Shown: in pieces, positions 7,526 to 18,373 of the stretch
Layout: every line of letters begins with the position of its first letter
Position numbering within the stretch: position 1 is the first letter of the stretch
Assembly (NCBI GenBank): GCA_046160545.1
Contig: JBJXGS010000113.1
Span: 1 to 64,000, forward strand
DNA from: JAEUOS01 sp046160545
Lineage (GTDB): Bacteria > Pseudomonadota > Gammaproteobacteria > Burkholderiales > JAEUOS01
Length of the DNA stretch: 64,000 bases
Direction of reading: 5' to 3'
Notes under the pieces: model-generated
The model's input: only the letters and a program-made list of their open reading frames with translations
Database searches by the model: none
Told to the model about the DNA's origin: nothing
Position numbers and translations under genes: made by a program

Positions 7526-8962
7526 TCAGATGTGGATGGACCGCTTTTCGACACCTAGCATCGCCTCTTTCATGACCTCGGACAGCGACGGGTGCGCATG
7601 ACAGGTGCGCGCAACGTCCTCGGATGCCGCGACGAATTCCATCGCCAGCACCGCTTCGGCGATCTGCTCGGAAGCGTGCGCATGGATCACGTGCACACCG
7701 AGGATGCGGTCGGTGGCGGCGTCAGCCAGTACCTTGACAAAGCCCGTACCGGTACCCTGGGATAGCGCCCGACCGTTGGCTGAATACGGGAAAGTGCCGG
7801 TCTTGTAGGCAGTCCCGGCAGCCTTCAGTTGCTGTTCGGTCTTGCCAACCCAGGCGATCTCGGGCGAGGTGTAGATCACCCAGGGAATCGTCTCGTAGTT
7901 CACATGGCCCTTCTGGCCGGCGATGACCTCGGCGGCCATGACTCCCTCCTCCTCGCCCTTGTGTGCCAGCATCGGGCCGCGCACCACGTCCCCCACCGCG
8001 AAGACATTGGGCAACCGGGTGCGGCATTGCCCGTCGACTTCAATGAAGCCGCGCGCGTCCACCGCAAGGCCGATCGCCTCCAACCCCAATCCTTCGGTAT
8101 TGGGTATGCGACCGATCGAGACGATCAGGCGGTCACATTCAAGACGTTCAGCCTTGCCGTCGGCACCGCTGTAGTCAACCGTGACGCCCTTGGCAGAAGG
8201 CACGACCGCACCGATCTTGACACCCATGCGGATATCCAGGCCCTGCTCCTTGGTGAAGGCCTTCCAGGCCTCCTTGGCGATGGCTTCGTCGCAGGCCGCA
8301 AGAAAGTCGGGCAAGGCCTCGAGGATCGTGACCTGCGCCCCAAGGCGCCGCCACACCGAGCCCAGTTCGAGGCCGATGACCCCGGCGCCGATCACCCCGA
8401 GACGCTTGGGCACTGCCGGGAGCGCCAGCGCCCCCTCGTTGTCGCAGATCATGACGTTGTCGACCGGCACCCCGGGCAGATGACGCGCGTTGGATCCGGT
8501 CGCGATGATCACGTTGCGCGCGAGCACGGTCTCGGCACCCTCGTCACCGGCAATCTCGATGCTGACCCCGGCGTCACTGCGTCCGGTCAATCGGGCATGT
8601 CCCTTGAGCCAGACGATCTTGTTCTTGCGAAACAGGAACTCGATTCCCTTGGTGTTCTTGGCAACCACCTGGTCCTTGCGCGCCAGCATCTTCGCCACGT
8701 CGAACTCGACGCTCTTGGCCGTGATGCCGTGGTCGGAAAAGTGATGCCGCACGGCCTCGTAGTTCTCCGAGGATTCCAGCAGCGCCTTGGAAGGAATGCA
8801 CCCCACGTTGAGGCAGGTACCGCCGAGCACGGGCTCACCGCGCGCGTTCTTCCATTTCTCAACGCAAGCGACCGCAAGGCCCAGTTGCGCCGCGCGCACC
8901 GCCGCCACATAGCCGGCCGGGCCCGCACCGATGACGACCACATCGAAATTCTTCGCTGCCAT
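7526..8962 (-). CDS. lpdA: Dihydrolipoyl dehydrogenase, E3 of 2-oxoglutarate dehydrogenase
   Basis: This is a 478-residue flavoprotein disulfide reductase that reoxidises dihydrolipoamide on the E2 subunit and passes electrons to NAD+. The N-terminal FAD motif is VVIGAGPAGYVAA. The redox pair Cys50/Cys55 sits in GGTCLNVGC, the NAD motif is GAGVIGLELGSVWRRLG, and the C-terminal active-site His-Glu region is CHAHPSLSEVMKEA. It lies 16 bases after the secreted-protein gene, in the same operon as odhA and odhB, so it is the E3 of that complex. In this genus-level context it is often called odhL. A second E3 with a lipoyl domain is encoded at 61712-63502. Confidence 0.96.
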   Translation of the reverse strand: MAAKNFDVVVIGAGPAGYVAAVRAAQLGLAVACVEKWKNARGEPVLGGTCLNVGCIPSKALLESSENYEAVRHHFSDHGITAKSVEFDVAKMLARKDQVVAKNTKGIEFLFRKNKIVWLKGHARLTGRSDAGVSIEIAGDEGAETVLARNVIIATGSNARHLPGVPVDNVMICDNEGALALPAVPKRLGVIGAGVIGLELGSVWRRLGAQVTILEALPDFLAACDEAIAKEAWKAFTKEQGLDIRMGVKIGAVVPSAKGVTVDYSGADGKAERLECDRLIVSIGRIPNTEGLGLEAIGLAVDARGFIEVDGQCRTRLPNVFAVGDVVRGPMLAHKGEEEGVMAAEVIAGQKGHVNYETIPWVIYTSPEIAWVGKTEQQLKAAGTAYKTGTFPYSANGRALSQGTGTGFVKVLADAATDRILGVHVIHAHASEQIAEAVLAMEFVAASEDVARTCHAHPSLSEVMKEAMLGVEKRSIHI

Positions 8963-8978
8963 GCTCCCTCCTGGGGTT

Positions 8979-9412
8979 CTACAGGCGCGCCGAGAGTTCC
9001 AGACGCACCAGCACCGCTTCGGGCCCGGTCAACACCAGGTATATGTAGCCGGCGTCGCCGCCCGACTTCAGCTCGTATCGGCACACACCGAACGCGGCGT
9101 TCTGCACGCAGGCGGGGGTCACACGCTCCAGCGACTTGCCGAATATGCGCGCGAGCTGGTCCGGACTGGACGGCTTCAAGATGCAGTCGCCGCTGCACGG
9201 CATGGCGCGCCAGGACCCGTCGGTCTGCCGCTCCTCCGCAACCCACTGCCCGCTGCGACTGAAAAACCGGAACGTGACGTCGGTCGGCTGATTCTTCTGG
9301 TCGATGACGGTATAGATGCCGGCATCACCTTCGTCGAAGGCCGCAGCGCACGGCACCAGAGCCGCCGCCAGCCCGAGGACCACCAAGCGTGCAACACAGG
9401 CGAAACGGCGCA

Positions 9413-9413
<1 letters not shown>
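8979..9413 (-). CDS. Secreted Cys-containing hypothetical protein inside the odh operon
   Basis: I do not recognise a family. The 144-residue product starts MRRFACVARL and has a hydrophobic core (VVLGLAAALVPCAAA), a good Sec signal peptide with cleavage expected after about residue 25. The mature part (about 119 residues) has four Cys (73, 77, 102, 111) that could form two disulfides, and a GIYTVIDQK, then DVTFRFFSRSGQWVAEER opening. Its ATG overlaps the odhB stop by one base (TGATG at 9411-9415), so it is translationally coupled to odhB, and lpd follows after 16 bases. A periplasmic protein inside a cytoplasmic dehydrogenase operon is unexpected. The start is fixed by the signal peptide and the coupling. 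Confidence 0.8.
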
Positions 9414-10663
<1,250 letters not shown>

Positions 10664-10696
10664 GTTGGATCTCTTTCCTTGTCTGTCCGTGTGCGG

Positions 10697-13558
10697 TCAC
10701 TTGGTCAGGACCACGCCCTTGGACTTGCCGAAGGCCTGCGCGATCAGCTGCTTTTGACGCTCGATGTGCTTGGCCATGTATCCGACAGCGGGCGAGGCCG
10801 ATGCGGGACGCCCGGCATACGCAAGGGTCTGGCCGTCGCTCATGTTTTCAAGCAGATTGTGCTGGATCTGGAACCACGGCCCCTGGTTCTGCGGCTCGTC
10901 CTGGCACCAGACAATCTCGGTCGCGTTGACGTATTTCTTGATCTCCGCGCCGAAAGCCTTGTGCGGAAACGGGTAGAGCTGCTCGATGCGCACGATCGCG
11001 CAATCGCCCCCCTTGCGCTCTGCGCGCGCCGCGACCAGGTCATAGTAGACCCGCCCGGAGCAGACGATGACGCGCTTGACCTTCTTCGCATCCAGCGAGC
11101 CGCTATCGCCGATGACGGTCTCGAACTGACCGCGCGCCAGCTCGGTCAAGTCAGACACCGCCTCCTTGTGGCGCAACAGCGACTTGGGTGTAAAGATGAC
11201 CAGCGGCTTGCGGAACAGGCGCACCATTTGCCGGCGCAACAGATGGAAGATCTGCGCCGGCGTCGTGGGCTGGACGACCTGGATGTTATGGTCGGCGGAG
11301 AGCTGCAGGAAGCGCTCGATGCGCGCCGAGGAATGCTCGGGGCCCTGGCCCTCGTAGCCGTGCGGGAGCATCAGCGTCAGGCCGCAGGCGCGTCCCCACT
11401 TGACTTCGCCGGAGGTGATGAACTGGTCGATCACCACCTGTGCGCCGTTGACGAAGTCACCGAACTGCGCTTCCCAGATCACCAGTGTGTTGGGTTCGGA
11501 AGCCGCGTAGCCGTACTCGAAGGCCAGCACCGCCTCCTCCGAAAGCACCGAGTCGATGACCGTGAAGGGCGCCTGCTTGTCCGAAACGTTGGCCAGCGGC
11601 ACGTAGCTGCCCGAGTCCCAGCGTTCGCGGTTCTGGTCGTGCAGCACCGCGTGACGATGGGTGAACGTGCCGCGCCCGCTGTCCTGTCCGGTGATGCGTA
11701 CCGCATAACCCGAAGCCACCAGCGAGGCCATCGCGAGGTGCTCGCCCATGCCCCAGTCCAGCGGCGCCTCGCCGCGCCCCATGCGGCGACGGTTGGTCAT
11801 GAGCGTCTCGACCAAGGGGTGCATCTTGAAGTCGGCTGGAACCGTGGTGACGCGCTCGGCCAGGCGCTTCAATTCCGCCAGCGGCAGCGCCGTGTCGGCC
11901 GCATCGGTCCATTTCTTGTTGAGAAACGGCATCCAGTCGACTGCGTACTTGCTCTTGAAGTCCGACAGCACGTACTCGACCGTCGACTTGCCCTCGTCCA
12001 TGAGGTCGCGAAAGTCCTTGACCATGCGCTCGGGTTCGTCGGCTTTGAGAATGCCCTGCGCGACGAGTTTTTCTCCGTACAGTTTGCGCGTTCCCGGATG
12101 CTTGCCGATGCGCTTGTACATGAGTGGCTGGGTCAGCGCCGGGGTGTCCTGTTCGTTGTGTCCCAGCTTCCTGAAGCAGACGATGTCGACGACGATGTCC
12201 TTCTTGAACTCGGCACGGAAATCCAGCGCGATCTGCGTGGCGAACACCACCGCCTCCGGGTCGTCGCCGTTGACGTGCAGCACCGGTGCTTCGATCATCT
12301 TGACAACGTCCGAGCAGTAGAGCGTCGAACGCGAATCGCGCGGATCCGAGGTCGTGAAGCCGATCTGGTTGTTGATGACGATGTGCACCGTGCCGTGCGT
12401 GCCGTAGCCGCGCGTCTGCGCCAGGTTGAGGGTCTCCATGACGACGCCCTGCCCGGCGAATGCAGCGTCGCCGTGCACCAGGATGGGCAGGACCTGCGAG
12501 CCGTCCTTGTCGCCGCGCCGGTCCATGCGCGCCTTGCACGAACCCTCCACGACCGGATTGACGATCTCCAGGTGCGACGGATTGAACGCCAGGCTCAGAT
12601 GCACCGGCCCGCCAGGTGTCGAGATGTCGGAGGAGAAGCCCTTGTGATACTTGACGTCGCCGGCCGGCAGGTCGTCGACATGCAGACCCTCGAACTCCTC
12701 GAAGAGGTCCTTGGGCATCTTGCCCAGGGTGTTGACCAGCACGTTCAGGCGTCCGCGGTGCGCCATGCCGATGACGATCTCCTGCACGCCACGCTGCCCG
12801 GCGCGCTGGATCAGTTCGTCGATCGAGGCGATGAAGGACTCGCCGCCTTCCAGGGAAAAGCGCTTCTGGCCTACGTACCTGGTATGGAGGTAGCGCTCGA
12901 GGCCCTCGGCCGCAGTCAGGCGCTCAAGAATGTGCAATTTTTGTTGCGCATCGAAACGCGGTGTTGCGCGCGTCGATTCGAGGCGCTGCTGCATCCAGCG
13001 TTTCTGGTGCGGATCGCTGTACATGAACTCCGCGCCGATGGTCCCGCAGTAGGTCTCACGCAGCCCCTGGACGATCTCGCGCAGGGTCATTTCCTCGCGC
13101 CCGAAGTACAGCGACTGGGCGTTGAAGGTCATGTCCATGTCGGCTTCGGTCAGGTCATAGAAGCCGGGCTCGAGTTCCGGAATCGCCGGGCGCTCCTGGC
13201 GCTTGAGCGGATCCAGGTCCGCCCAGCGGTTGCCGAGAAAGCGATACGCGGCGACCAGTTGCTGTACATAAACCTGCTTGCGGGCGATCGACAGGTCAAC
13301 CGTCGAGCCGCCTTGCGGGCGCAAGGTGCCTTCCTTGGCGCGCAGGGCGAACGACTCGACCACGGGGGCGTGGGCAACGTCGCGCCCGTTGTCGCCATCG
13401 CCGCCAGGGACGACTTGCAGGGCGTCAAAGTAGGCGCGCCAGTTTTCGGGCACGGAACCCGGATTGTCCAGGTAGCTTTCGTAAAGCTCTTCGACGTACG
13501 GGGCGTTGCCGCCGAACAGATAGGAGTTGGACTGAAGCTGCTTCATCATGGCGTTCAC
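10697..13558 (-). CDS. odhA: 2-oxoglutarate dehydrogenase E1 component
   Basis: This is a 953-residue thiamine diphosphate-dependent decarboxylase that oxidatively decarboxylates 2-oxoglutarate and succinylates the E2 lipoyl group. The N-terminal E2-binding segment (YLFGGNAPYVEELYESYLDNPG) is followed by a TPP-binding region (GDAAFAGQGVV, then NNQIGFTTSDP) and the C-terminal transketolase-like half (GQDSGRGTFTHRHAVLHDQ, then LMLPHGYEGQGPEHSS). Length matches the SucA family. It is the first gene of odhA-odhB-(secreted protein)-lpd. The 254 bases upstream, after gltA, contain no strong sigma70-like promoter that I can point to, so its expression may partly depend on read-through from gltA. Confidence 0.97.
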   Translation of the reverse strand: MNAMMKQLQSNSYLFGGNAPYVEELYESYLDNPGSVPENWRAYFDALQVVPGGDGDNGRDVAHAPVVESFALRAKEGTLRPQGGSTVDLSIARKQVYVQQLVAAYRFLGNRWADLDPLKRQERPAIPELEPGFYDLTEADMDMTFNAQSLYFGREEMTLREIVQGLRETYCGTIGAEFMYSDPHQKRWMQQRLESTRATPRFDAQQKLHILERLTAAEGLERYLHTRYVGQKRFSLEGGESFIASIDELIQRAGQRGVQEIVIGMAHRGRLNVLVNTLGKMPKDLFEEFEGLHVDDLPAGDVKYHKGFSSDISTPGGPVHLSLAFNPSHLEIVNPVVEGSCKARMDRRGDKDGSQVLPILVHGDAAFAGQGVVMETLNLAQTRGYGTHGTVHIVINNQIGFTTSDPRDSRSTLYCSDVVKMIEAPVLHVNGDDPEAVVFATQIALDFRAEFKKDIVVDIVCFRKLGHNEQDTPALTQPLMYKRIGKHPGTRKLYGEKLVAQGILKADEPERMVKDFRDLMDEGKSTVEYVLSDFKSKYAVDWMPFLNKKWTDAADTALPLAELKRLAERVTTVPADFKMHPLVETLMTNRRRMGRGEAPLDWGMGEHLAMASLVASGYAVRITGQDSGRGTFTHRHAVLHDQNRERWDSGSYVPLANVSDKQAPFTVIDSVLSEEAVLAFEYGYAASEPNTLVIWEAQFGDFVNGAQVVIDQFITSGEVKWGRACGLTLMLPHGYEGQGPEHSSARIERFLQLSADHNIQVVQPTTPAQIFHLLRRQMVRLFRKPLVIFTPKSLLRHKEAVSDLTELARGQFETVIGDSGSLDAKKVKRVIVCSGRVYYDLVAARAERKGGDCAIVRIEQLYPFPHKAFGAEIKKYVNATEIVWCQDEPQNQGPWFQIQHNLLENMSDGQTLAYAGRPASASPAVGYMAKHIERQKQLIAQAFGKSKGVVLTK

Positions 13559-13812
13559 CTTGGTCGAGTTTCTCGATTGAGTGCGGGCCGCGCATTTCGA
13601 TTGCGCTTGCCCCCCCGCGCGTCCGGCCGCGCCAGTCGCTTGGAGTGCCGCCGTCCCTCGAGGAGACGGGCGAGTTCGAATTGTCGGTCGCTTATTGCAT
13701 GTGGCCGGCCGGGAGCCTCATCACTGGCTTCGTCAATGGCAGCGCAACGAGCTTAGCATGATGATTTGCAGGTTCCATCGTTGAAACAGGGCCTGGAAGC
13801 ACCGCCAAGGCC

Positions 13813-15132
13813 CTACTTGCGCGCCGCCAGCGGCGGGACGTCGCGTCGCGCGCTGCCGATGAAAAGCTGGCGCGGCCGGCCGATCTTCTGCTCCGGGTCG
13901 GAGATCATCTCGTTCCACTGCGCAATCCAGCCGACCGTGCGCGCCAGCGCGAAGATGCCGGTGAAGAGCGACACCGGGATGCCAAGTGCGCGTTGCACGA
14001 TACCGGAATAGAAATCGACGTTCGGGTAGAGCTTGCGCTTGACGAAATAATCGTCCTCAAGCGCGATCTTTTCCAGCGCCATGGCCAGCTTGAACAAGGG
14101 GTCGTCGTGCAGCCCCAGTTCGGCCAGCACTTCGTGGCAGGTCTCGCGCATCAGCTTGGCGCGCGGATCGTAGTTCTTGTAGACCCGGTGCCCGAAGCCC
14201 ATCAGCTTGACATCGGAGTTCTTGTCCTTGACGCGGGTGATGAATTCGCCGATACGTTCGACACCGCCCTGGCGCTGGATGTCGAAAAGCATGTTGAGCG
14301 CGGCCTCGTTGGCCCCGCCGTGCGCCGGCCCCCACAGGCAGGCAATGCCCGCGGCGATGCAGGCGAACGGGTTGGCCCCGGAAGACCCCGACAGGCGGAC
14401 CGTCGAGGTAGACGCGTTCTGCTCGTGGTCTGCGTGCAGGATGAAAATGCGATCCAGCGCACGCACCATGACGTCGTTGGACTTGTAGTCCTCGGCCGGG
14501 ACGGCAAACATCATGCGCATGAAGTTGGCCGTGTAGGACAGGTCGTTGCGCGGATAGATGAAGGGCTGGCCGATCGAGTACTTGTAGGCCATCGCCACCA
14601 GCGTGGGCAGCTTGGCGATCAGGCGGATCGCTGACACCTCGCGGTGATGGGCGTCGTTGATGTCCAGCGAGTCGTGATAGAAGGCCGACAGGGCGCCGAC
14701 CGAGCCGACCAGCACGGCCATCGGGTGCGCGTCACGACGAAAGCCGCGAAAGAACTGCTGCATCTGTTCATGCACCATGGTATGGCGCGTGACCAGGTTG
14801 ACGAAATCGGTCTTCTGGCCGGCATTCGGCAGTTCGCCGTTGAGCAGGAGGTAACAGGTCTCAAGGAAGTCGCACTGCACCGCCAGTTGCTCGATCGGAT
14901 AGCCGCGGTACAGGAGTTCGCCCTTGTCGCCGTCGATGTAGGTGATCGACGAGTTGCACGACGCGGTGGACATGAAACCGGGGTCATAGGTGAACTTGCC
15001 GGTCTTGCCGTACAGCGCGCGTATGTCGACCACGTCCGGGCCGATACTGCCCTTGTAGACGGGCAGGTCCAACGCCGGGGTACCGTCGGAAAAGCTCAAA
15101 GTTGCCTTGGTGTCACTGGGTGTCATGCTCAT
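13813..15132 (-). CDS. gltA: Citrate synthase (hexameric, type II)
   Basis: This 439-residue enzyme condenses oxaloacetate and acetyl-CoA. The catalytic His/His/Asp regions are ILHADHEQNASTSTVR, then WGPAHGGANEAAL, and GFGHRVYKNYDPRA. The longer N-terminal domain (SCNSSITYIDGDKGELLYRGYPI) marks the NADH-regulated gram-negative type rather than the shorter methylcitrate synthase, which is present separately at 22824-23981. It lies 43 bases downstream of sdhE on the same strand, consistent with cotranscription with the sdh genes as in many betaproteobacteria. Confidence 0.97.
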   Translation of the reverse strand: MSMTPSDTKATLSFSDGTPALDLPVYKGSIGPDVVDIRALYGKTGKFTYDPGFMSTASCNSSITYIDGDKGELLYRGYPIEQLAVQCDFLETCYLLLNGELPNAGQKTDFVNLVTRHTMVHEQMQQFFRGFRRDAHPMAVLVGSVGALSAFYHDSLDINDAHHREVSAIRLIAKLPTLVAMAYKYSIGQPFIYPRNDLSYTANFMRMMFAVPAEDYKSNDVMVRALDRIFILHADHEQNASTSTVRLSGSSGANPFACIAAGIACLWGPAHGGANEAALNMLFDIQRQGGVERIGEFITRVKDKNSDVKLMGFGHRVYKNYDPRAKLMRETCHEVLAELGLHDDPLFKLAMALEKIALEDDYFVKRKLYPNVDFYSGIVQRALGIPVSLFTGIFALARTVGWIAQWNEMISDPEQKIGRPRQLFIGSARRDVPPLAARK

Positions 15133-15175
15133 GATGTACTCCGGCGGGGGTAATGTTCTTCCGAAGAGAAGCGCG

Positions 15176-15448
15176 CTAGTTTACGGGCACCTGCAAAGCA
15201 TCGTCCTGACGCAGGTTTGCCAGGACCGCATGCACCGCGGGCGGCGCGCCGGGAGCAAGCGCCGCACGCCCGGAGATCAGGTCCCAGAGATCACCGTCGG
15301 CCAGGTCGAGCAGGTGGTTCAAAGCCGCGGCGGCGGAATCATCGAGCGCGGCGCCGTGGCGCTCGAAGAACGCTCCCAACGCAAGGTCATTCTCGAGCAG
15401 GCCGCGACGAGCGCGCCACTTGAGGCGGGAGTAATCGACAGGATCCAT
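15176..15448 (-). CDS. sdhE: Succinate dehydrogenase flavinylation/assembly factor SdhE
   Basis: This 90-residue small helical protein belongs to the SdhE/Sdh5/YgfY family. The signature KWRARRGLLENDLALGAFF contains the conserved RG-x-x-E motif needed to promote covalent FAD attachment to SdhA. The C-terminal half carries DLADGDLWDLISGR, also typical. It lies 25 bases after sdhB and before gltA, in its usual place in betaproteobacteria. Length is normal for the family. Confidence 0.92.
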   Translation of the reverse strand: MDPVDYSRLKWRARRGLLENDLALGAFFERHGAALDDSAAAALNHLLDLADGDLWDLISGRAALAPGAPPAVHAVLANLRQDDALQVPVN

Positions 15449-15473
15449 CTGCGGCCTCGACCTGGCACCCGGC

Positions 15474-16169
15474 CTAGACGGCGCGGCGCACCATCATTTC
15501 CTTGATCTTGCCGATCGCCAGGGTCGGATTCAACCCCTTGGGACAGACGTCCACGCAATTCATGATGGTGTGGCAGCGGAACAGGCGGTACGGGTCCTCG
15601 AGGTTGTCAAGGCGCTCGGCGGTAGCCTGGTCGCGCGTGTCGGCGATGAAGCGGTAGGCCTGCAGGAGGCCTGCGGGGCCGACGAACTTGTCCGGGTTCC
15701 ACCAGAACGAGGGGCACGATGTAGAACAGGACGCGCACAGGATGCACTCGTAGAGGCCGTTCAATTCCTCGCGTTCCTCGGGCGACTGCAAACGCTCTTT
15801 TTCGGGCGGCTGGTCATGGTTGATCACGTAAGGCGTGATCGAGTGGTACTGTTTGAAGAACTGCGTCATGTCGACGATGAGGTCGCGGATCACCGGCAGC
15901 CCAGGCAGCGGGCGCAGCACGATGGGTTCGGCAAGATCCTTGACGTCGATCAGACAGGCCAGGCCGTTCTTGCCATTGATGTTCATCGCATCCGAACCGC
16001 ACACGCCTTCGCGGCAGGAACGCCGGAACGAAAAACTGTCATCGACCGACTTCAGGCGCACAAGTGCATCGAGCAGCTTCAAGTCGGTGGGTTCGAGTTC
16101 GACGTCGTAGTCCTGCATGCGCGGCACGGCGTCGCGGTCGGGGTCGTAGCGGTAGATCGAGAATTTCAT
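15474..16169 (-). CDS. sdhB: Succinate dehydrogenase iron-sulfur subunit
   Basis: This 231-residue electron-transfer subunit links FAD in SdhA to quinone. The [2Fe-2S] site uses Cys52, Cys57 and Cys72, with Asp60 in place of the usual third Cys, as in the enteric enzyme. The [4Fe-4S] cluster uses CILCASC (142, 145, 148) and Cys209. The [3Fe-4S] cluster uses Cys152, Cys199 and Cys205. The segment SFWWNPDKFVGP, which contributes to the quinone site, is present. It follows sdhA by 24 bases in sdhCDAB-sdhE. Confidence 0.97.
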   Translation of the reverse strand: MKFSIYRYDPDRDAVPRMQDYDVELEPTDLKLLDALVRLKSVDDSFSFRRSCREGVCGSDAMNINGKNGLACLIDVKDLAEPIVLRPLPGLPVIRDLIVDMTQFFKQYHSITPYVINHDQPPEKERLQSPEEREELNGLYECILCASCSTSCPSFWWNPDKFVGPAGLLQAYRFIADTRDQATAERLDNLEDPYRLFRCHTIMNCVDVCPKGLNPTLAIGKIKEMMVRRAV

Positions 16170-16193
16170 GGCGACTATGAGTGTGTTTGCGCG

Positions 16194-17984
16194 TCAGTAG
16201 GTGCGTGCCTTGGGCGGGATCGATTCAACGGTGAGCGGCTTCATGTTCACCGGCTTGTAATCAAGCCGGTCGCCCTCCTTGAACCACAGCGTGTGCTTGA
16301 GCCAGTTAGCATCATCGCGCCCGCCCGGGGTCGCCTCGGTATCGGGATAGTCATCGCGACTGTGTGCGCCGCGGCTTTCCTTGCGTGCCTCGGCCGAGAC
16401 CATGGTCGAGCGCGCCACCTCGATGAGGTTCTCGACCTCAAGCGCCTCGATGCGCGCGGTGTTGAAGACCTTGCTCTTGTCGGCGATCTCCATGTTGGCA
16501 ACCTTCTCGGCCACCGCCTTGATTTTCTCGACACCTTCCTTGAGCATGTCCGGAAAGCGGAATACGCCGCAATGGCGCTGCATGATGCGTTGCAGCTCCG
16601 CGCGGGTCTCGTGAACGCCTGTGCCACCCTTGCGGTTGTTCAATCGATCGAGACGGTCCATGGTCACAGCGCCGGCGTCCGTGGGCAGATTGCGATGGCC
16701 GGAGTTGCTCTTCAAATAGGTGACCATCGAATCGCCGGCCGCTTTGCCGAAGACCAGCAGGTCGGTCAGGGAATTGGTGCCGAGGCGATTGGCGCCGTGA
16801 ACCGAGGCACAAGCGCACTCGCCGGCTGCGTAGAAACCCTCGACAACCGCGCTGGTATCGCCGCCACGCGGCGCGACAACCTCGCCCTTGTAGTTGGTGG
16901 GAATGCCACCCATCTGATAGTGACAGGTGGGCACGACCGGGATCGGGTCCTTGGCCGGGTCGACGTTGGCGAACTTCTTGGCGATCTCGCGAATACCGGG
17001 CAGGCGCTTGTCTATGGTTTCCGGGCCGAGGTGGTCGAGCTTGAGAAGCACATAGTCGCCATCCTTGCCCGCACCACGCCCCTCATTGATCTCGGTGACC
17101 ATGGCGCGCGACACCACATCGCGAGAGGCCAGGTCCTTGGCATTCGGAGCGTAGCGCTCCATGAAGCGTTCACCGTTCTTGTTGAGCAGATAGCCGCCCT
17201 CGCCGCGCACGCCTTCGGTGATCAGCACCCCGGCGCCGGCAACACCGGTCGGGTGGAACTGCCAGAACTCCATGTCTTCCAGGGGAATGCCGGCACGCGC
17301 CGCCATGCCGCAGCCGTCACCGGTGTTGATGAAGGCATTGGTCGAGGAGGCGTAGATGCGACCTGCCCCGCCGGTGGCGAAGAGGGTGGCACGCCCCTGC
17401 AGAATCATGGTCTCGCCGGTTTCCATCTCGAGCGCGGTGACGCCCAGTACTGCGCCGTCGACCGGGTCGCGGATGATGTCAAGCGCCATCCACTCCACAA
17501 AAAACTGGGTATTGGCGCGCACGTTGCGCTGGTACAGGGTATGCAGCATCGCGTGGCCGGTGCGATCAGCCGCACAGCAGGAACGCTGCACGGGCGGACC
17601 CGCGCCCATGTTCTGCATGTGCCCGCCAAAAGGCCTCTGGTAAATCGTGCCATCCTCGTTGCGATCGAAGGGCATGCCGTAATGCTCGAGCTCGATGACG
17701 CACTTGGGTGCTTCCTGCGCCAGAAACTCGGCCGCGTCCTGATCGGTGAGCCAGTCACCGCCCTTGACCGTGTCATACATGTGCCACTGCCAGGAGTCCG
17801 GCCCCATGTTGCCCAGCGACGCGCCCACTCCGCCTTGCGCTGCGACGGTGTGGGAACGGGTCGGAAACACCTTGGACAGCACGGCCACCTTGAGGCCGGC
17901 TTCAGCCAACTGCAGGGCGCCGCGCAGGCCGGCGCCGCCTGCGCCCACGATCACTGCATCAAATTTGCGTACCGTCAATGGCAT
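16194..17984 (-). CDS. sdhA: Succinate dehydrogenase flavoprotein subunit
   Basis: This is the 596-residue catalytic subunit of complex II (succinate to fumarate). The FAD motif is VIVGAGGAGLRGAL. The covalently flavinylated His is His45 in RSHTVAAQGG. The substrate site HPTGVAGAGVLITEG and the catalytic REESRGAHSRDD-like segment (here KESRGAHSRDDYPD) are intact. SdhE, encoded two genes downstream, would install the FAD. It lies 22 bases after sdhD. Confidence 0.97.
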   Translation of the reverse strand: MPLTVRKFDAVIVGAGGAGLRGALQLAEAGLKVAVLSKVFPTRSHTVAAQGGVGASLGNMGPDSWQWHMYDTVKGGDWLTDQDAAEFLAQEAPKCVIELEHYGMPFDRNEDGTIYQRPFGGHMQNMGAGPPVQRSCCAADRTGHAMLHTLYQRNVRANTQFFVEWMALDIIRDPVDGAVLGVTALEMETGETMILQGRATLFATGGAGRIYASSTNAFINTGDGCGMAARAGIPLEDMEFWQFHPTGVAGAGVLITEGVRGEGGYLLNKNGERFMERYAPNAKDLASRDVVSRAMVTEINEGRGAGKDGDYVLLKLDHLGPETIDKRLPGIREIAKKFANVDPAKDPIPVVPTCHYQMGGIPTNYKGEVVAPRGGDTSAVVEGFYAAGECACASVHGANRLGTNSLTDLLVFGKAAGDSMVTYLKSNSGHRNLPTDAGAVTMDRLDRLNNRKGGTGVHETRAELQRIMQRHCGVFRFPDMLKEGVEKIKAVAEKVANMEIADKSKVFNTARIEALEVENLIEVARSTMVSAEARKESRGAHSRDDYPDTEATPGGRDDANWLKHTLWFKEGDRLDYKPVNMKPLTVESIPPKARTY

Positions 17985-18006
17985 TGCTGTGTGCTTTCGT
18001 CGCTCT

Positions 18007-18354
18007 TCAACGCAAAAAAATCCGCAACGCCCAGACGCCGCAGGCGGCCAGCCAGACGATGGTTCCCACCTGCAATACCAAGCGCAGGCTGGTTGGTTTC
18101 ACATAGTCCATCCAGATGTCGCGTACGCCGACCCAAGCGTGATAGAGGAGGCAGGCGATGAAGGTCAGTGTGGCCAGTTTCATCCACTGCGGCGCGAAAA
18201 TTTCCTGCCAGCCGACATGTCCGACAGGCTTGCGCCACAGGAGCAATGCCAGAAACGCCAGGGTGTAGAGCGCCATCAATACCGCTGTGACGCGCTGTGC
18301 GAGCCAATCGCGCAGTCCATAGTGCGCGCCGACGACGATGCGTTGATTTGCCAT
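18007..18354 (-). CDS. sdhD: Succinate dehydrogenase membrane anchor subunit
   Basis: This 115-residue protein has three hydrophobic spans (about 18-40, 58-80 and 88-113). His72 in LLYHAWVGVRDI matches the haem b ligand. Asp83-Tyr84 in WMDYVKP matches the quinone-site pair. Together with SdhC it anchors the SdhAB head in the inner membrane and reduces ubiquinone. It lies 19 bases after sdhC. Confidence 0.93.
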   Translation of the reverse strand: MANQRIVVGAHYGLRDWLAQRVTAVLMALYTLAFLALLLWRKPVGHVGWQEIFAPQWMKLATLTFIACLLYHAWVGVRDIWMDYVKPTSLRLVLQVGTIVWLAACGVWALRIFLR

Positions 18355-18373
18355 TCGTTCCGACCTCGAACCC

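Noticed and set aside
15570..18161. A long open frame on the plus strand opposite sdhA and sdhB
   Set aside because: It is the mirror of two certain genes, without domain motifs. GC-rich third positions keep the opposite frame open.
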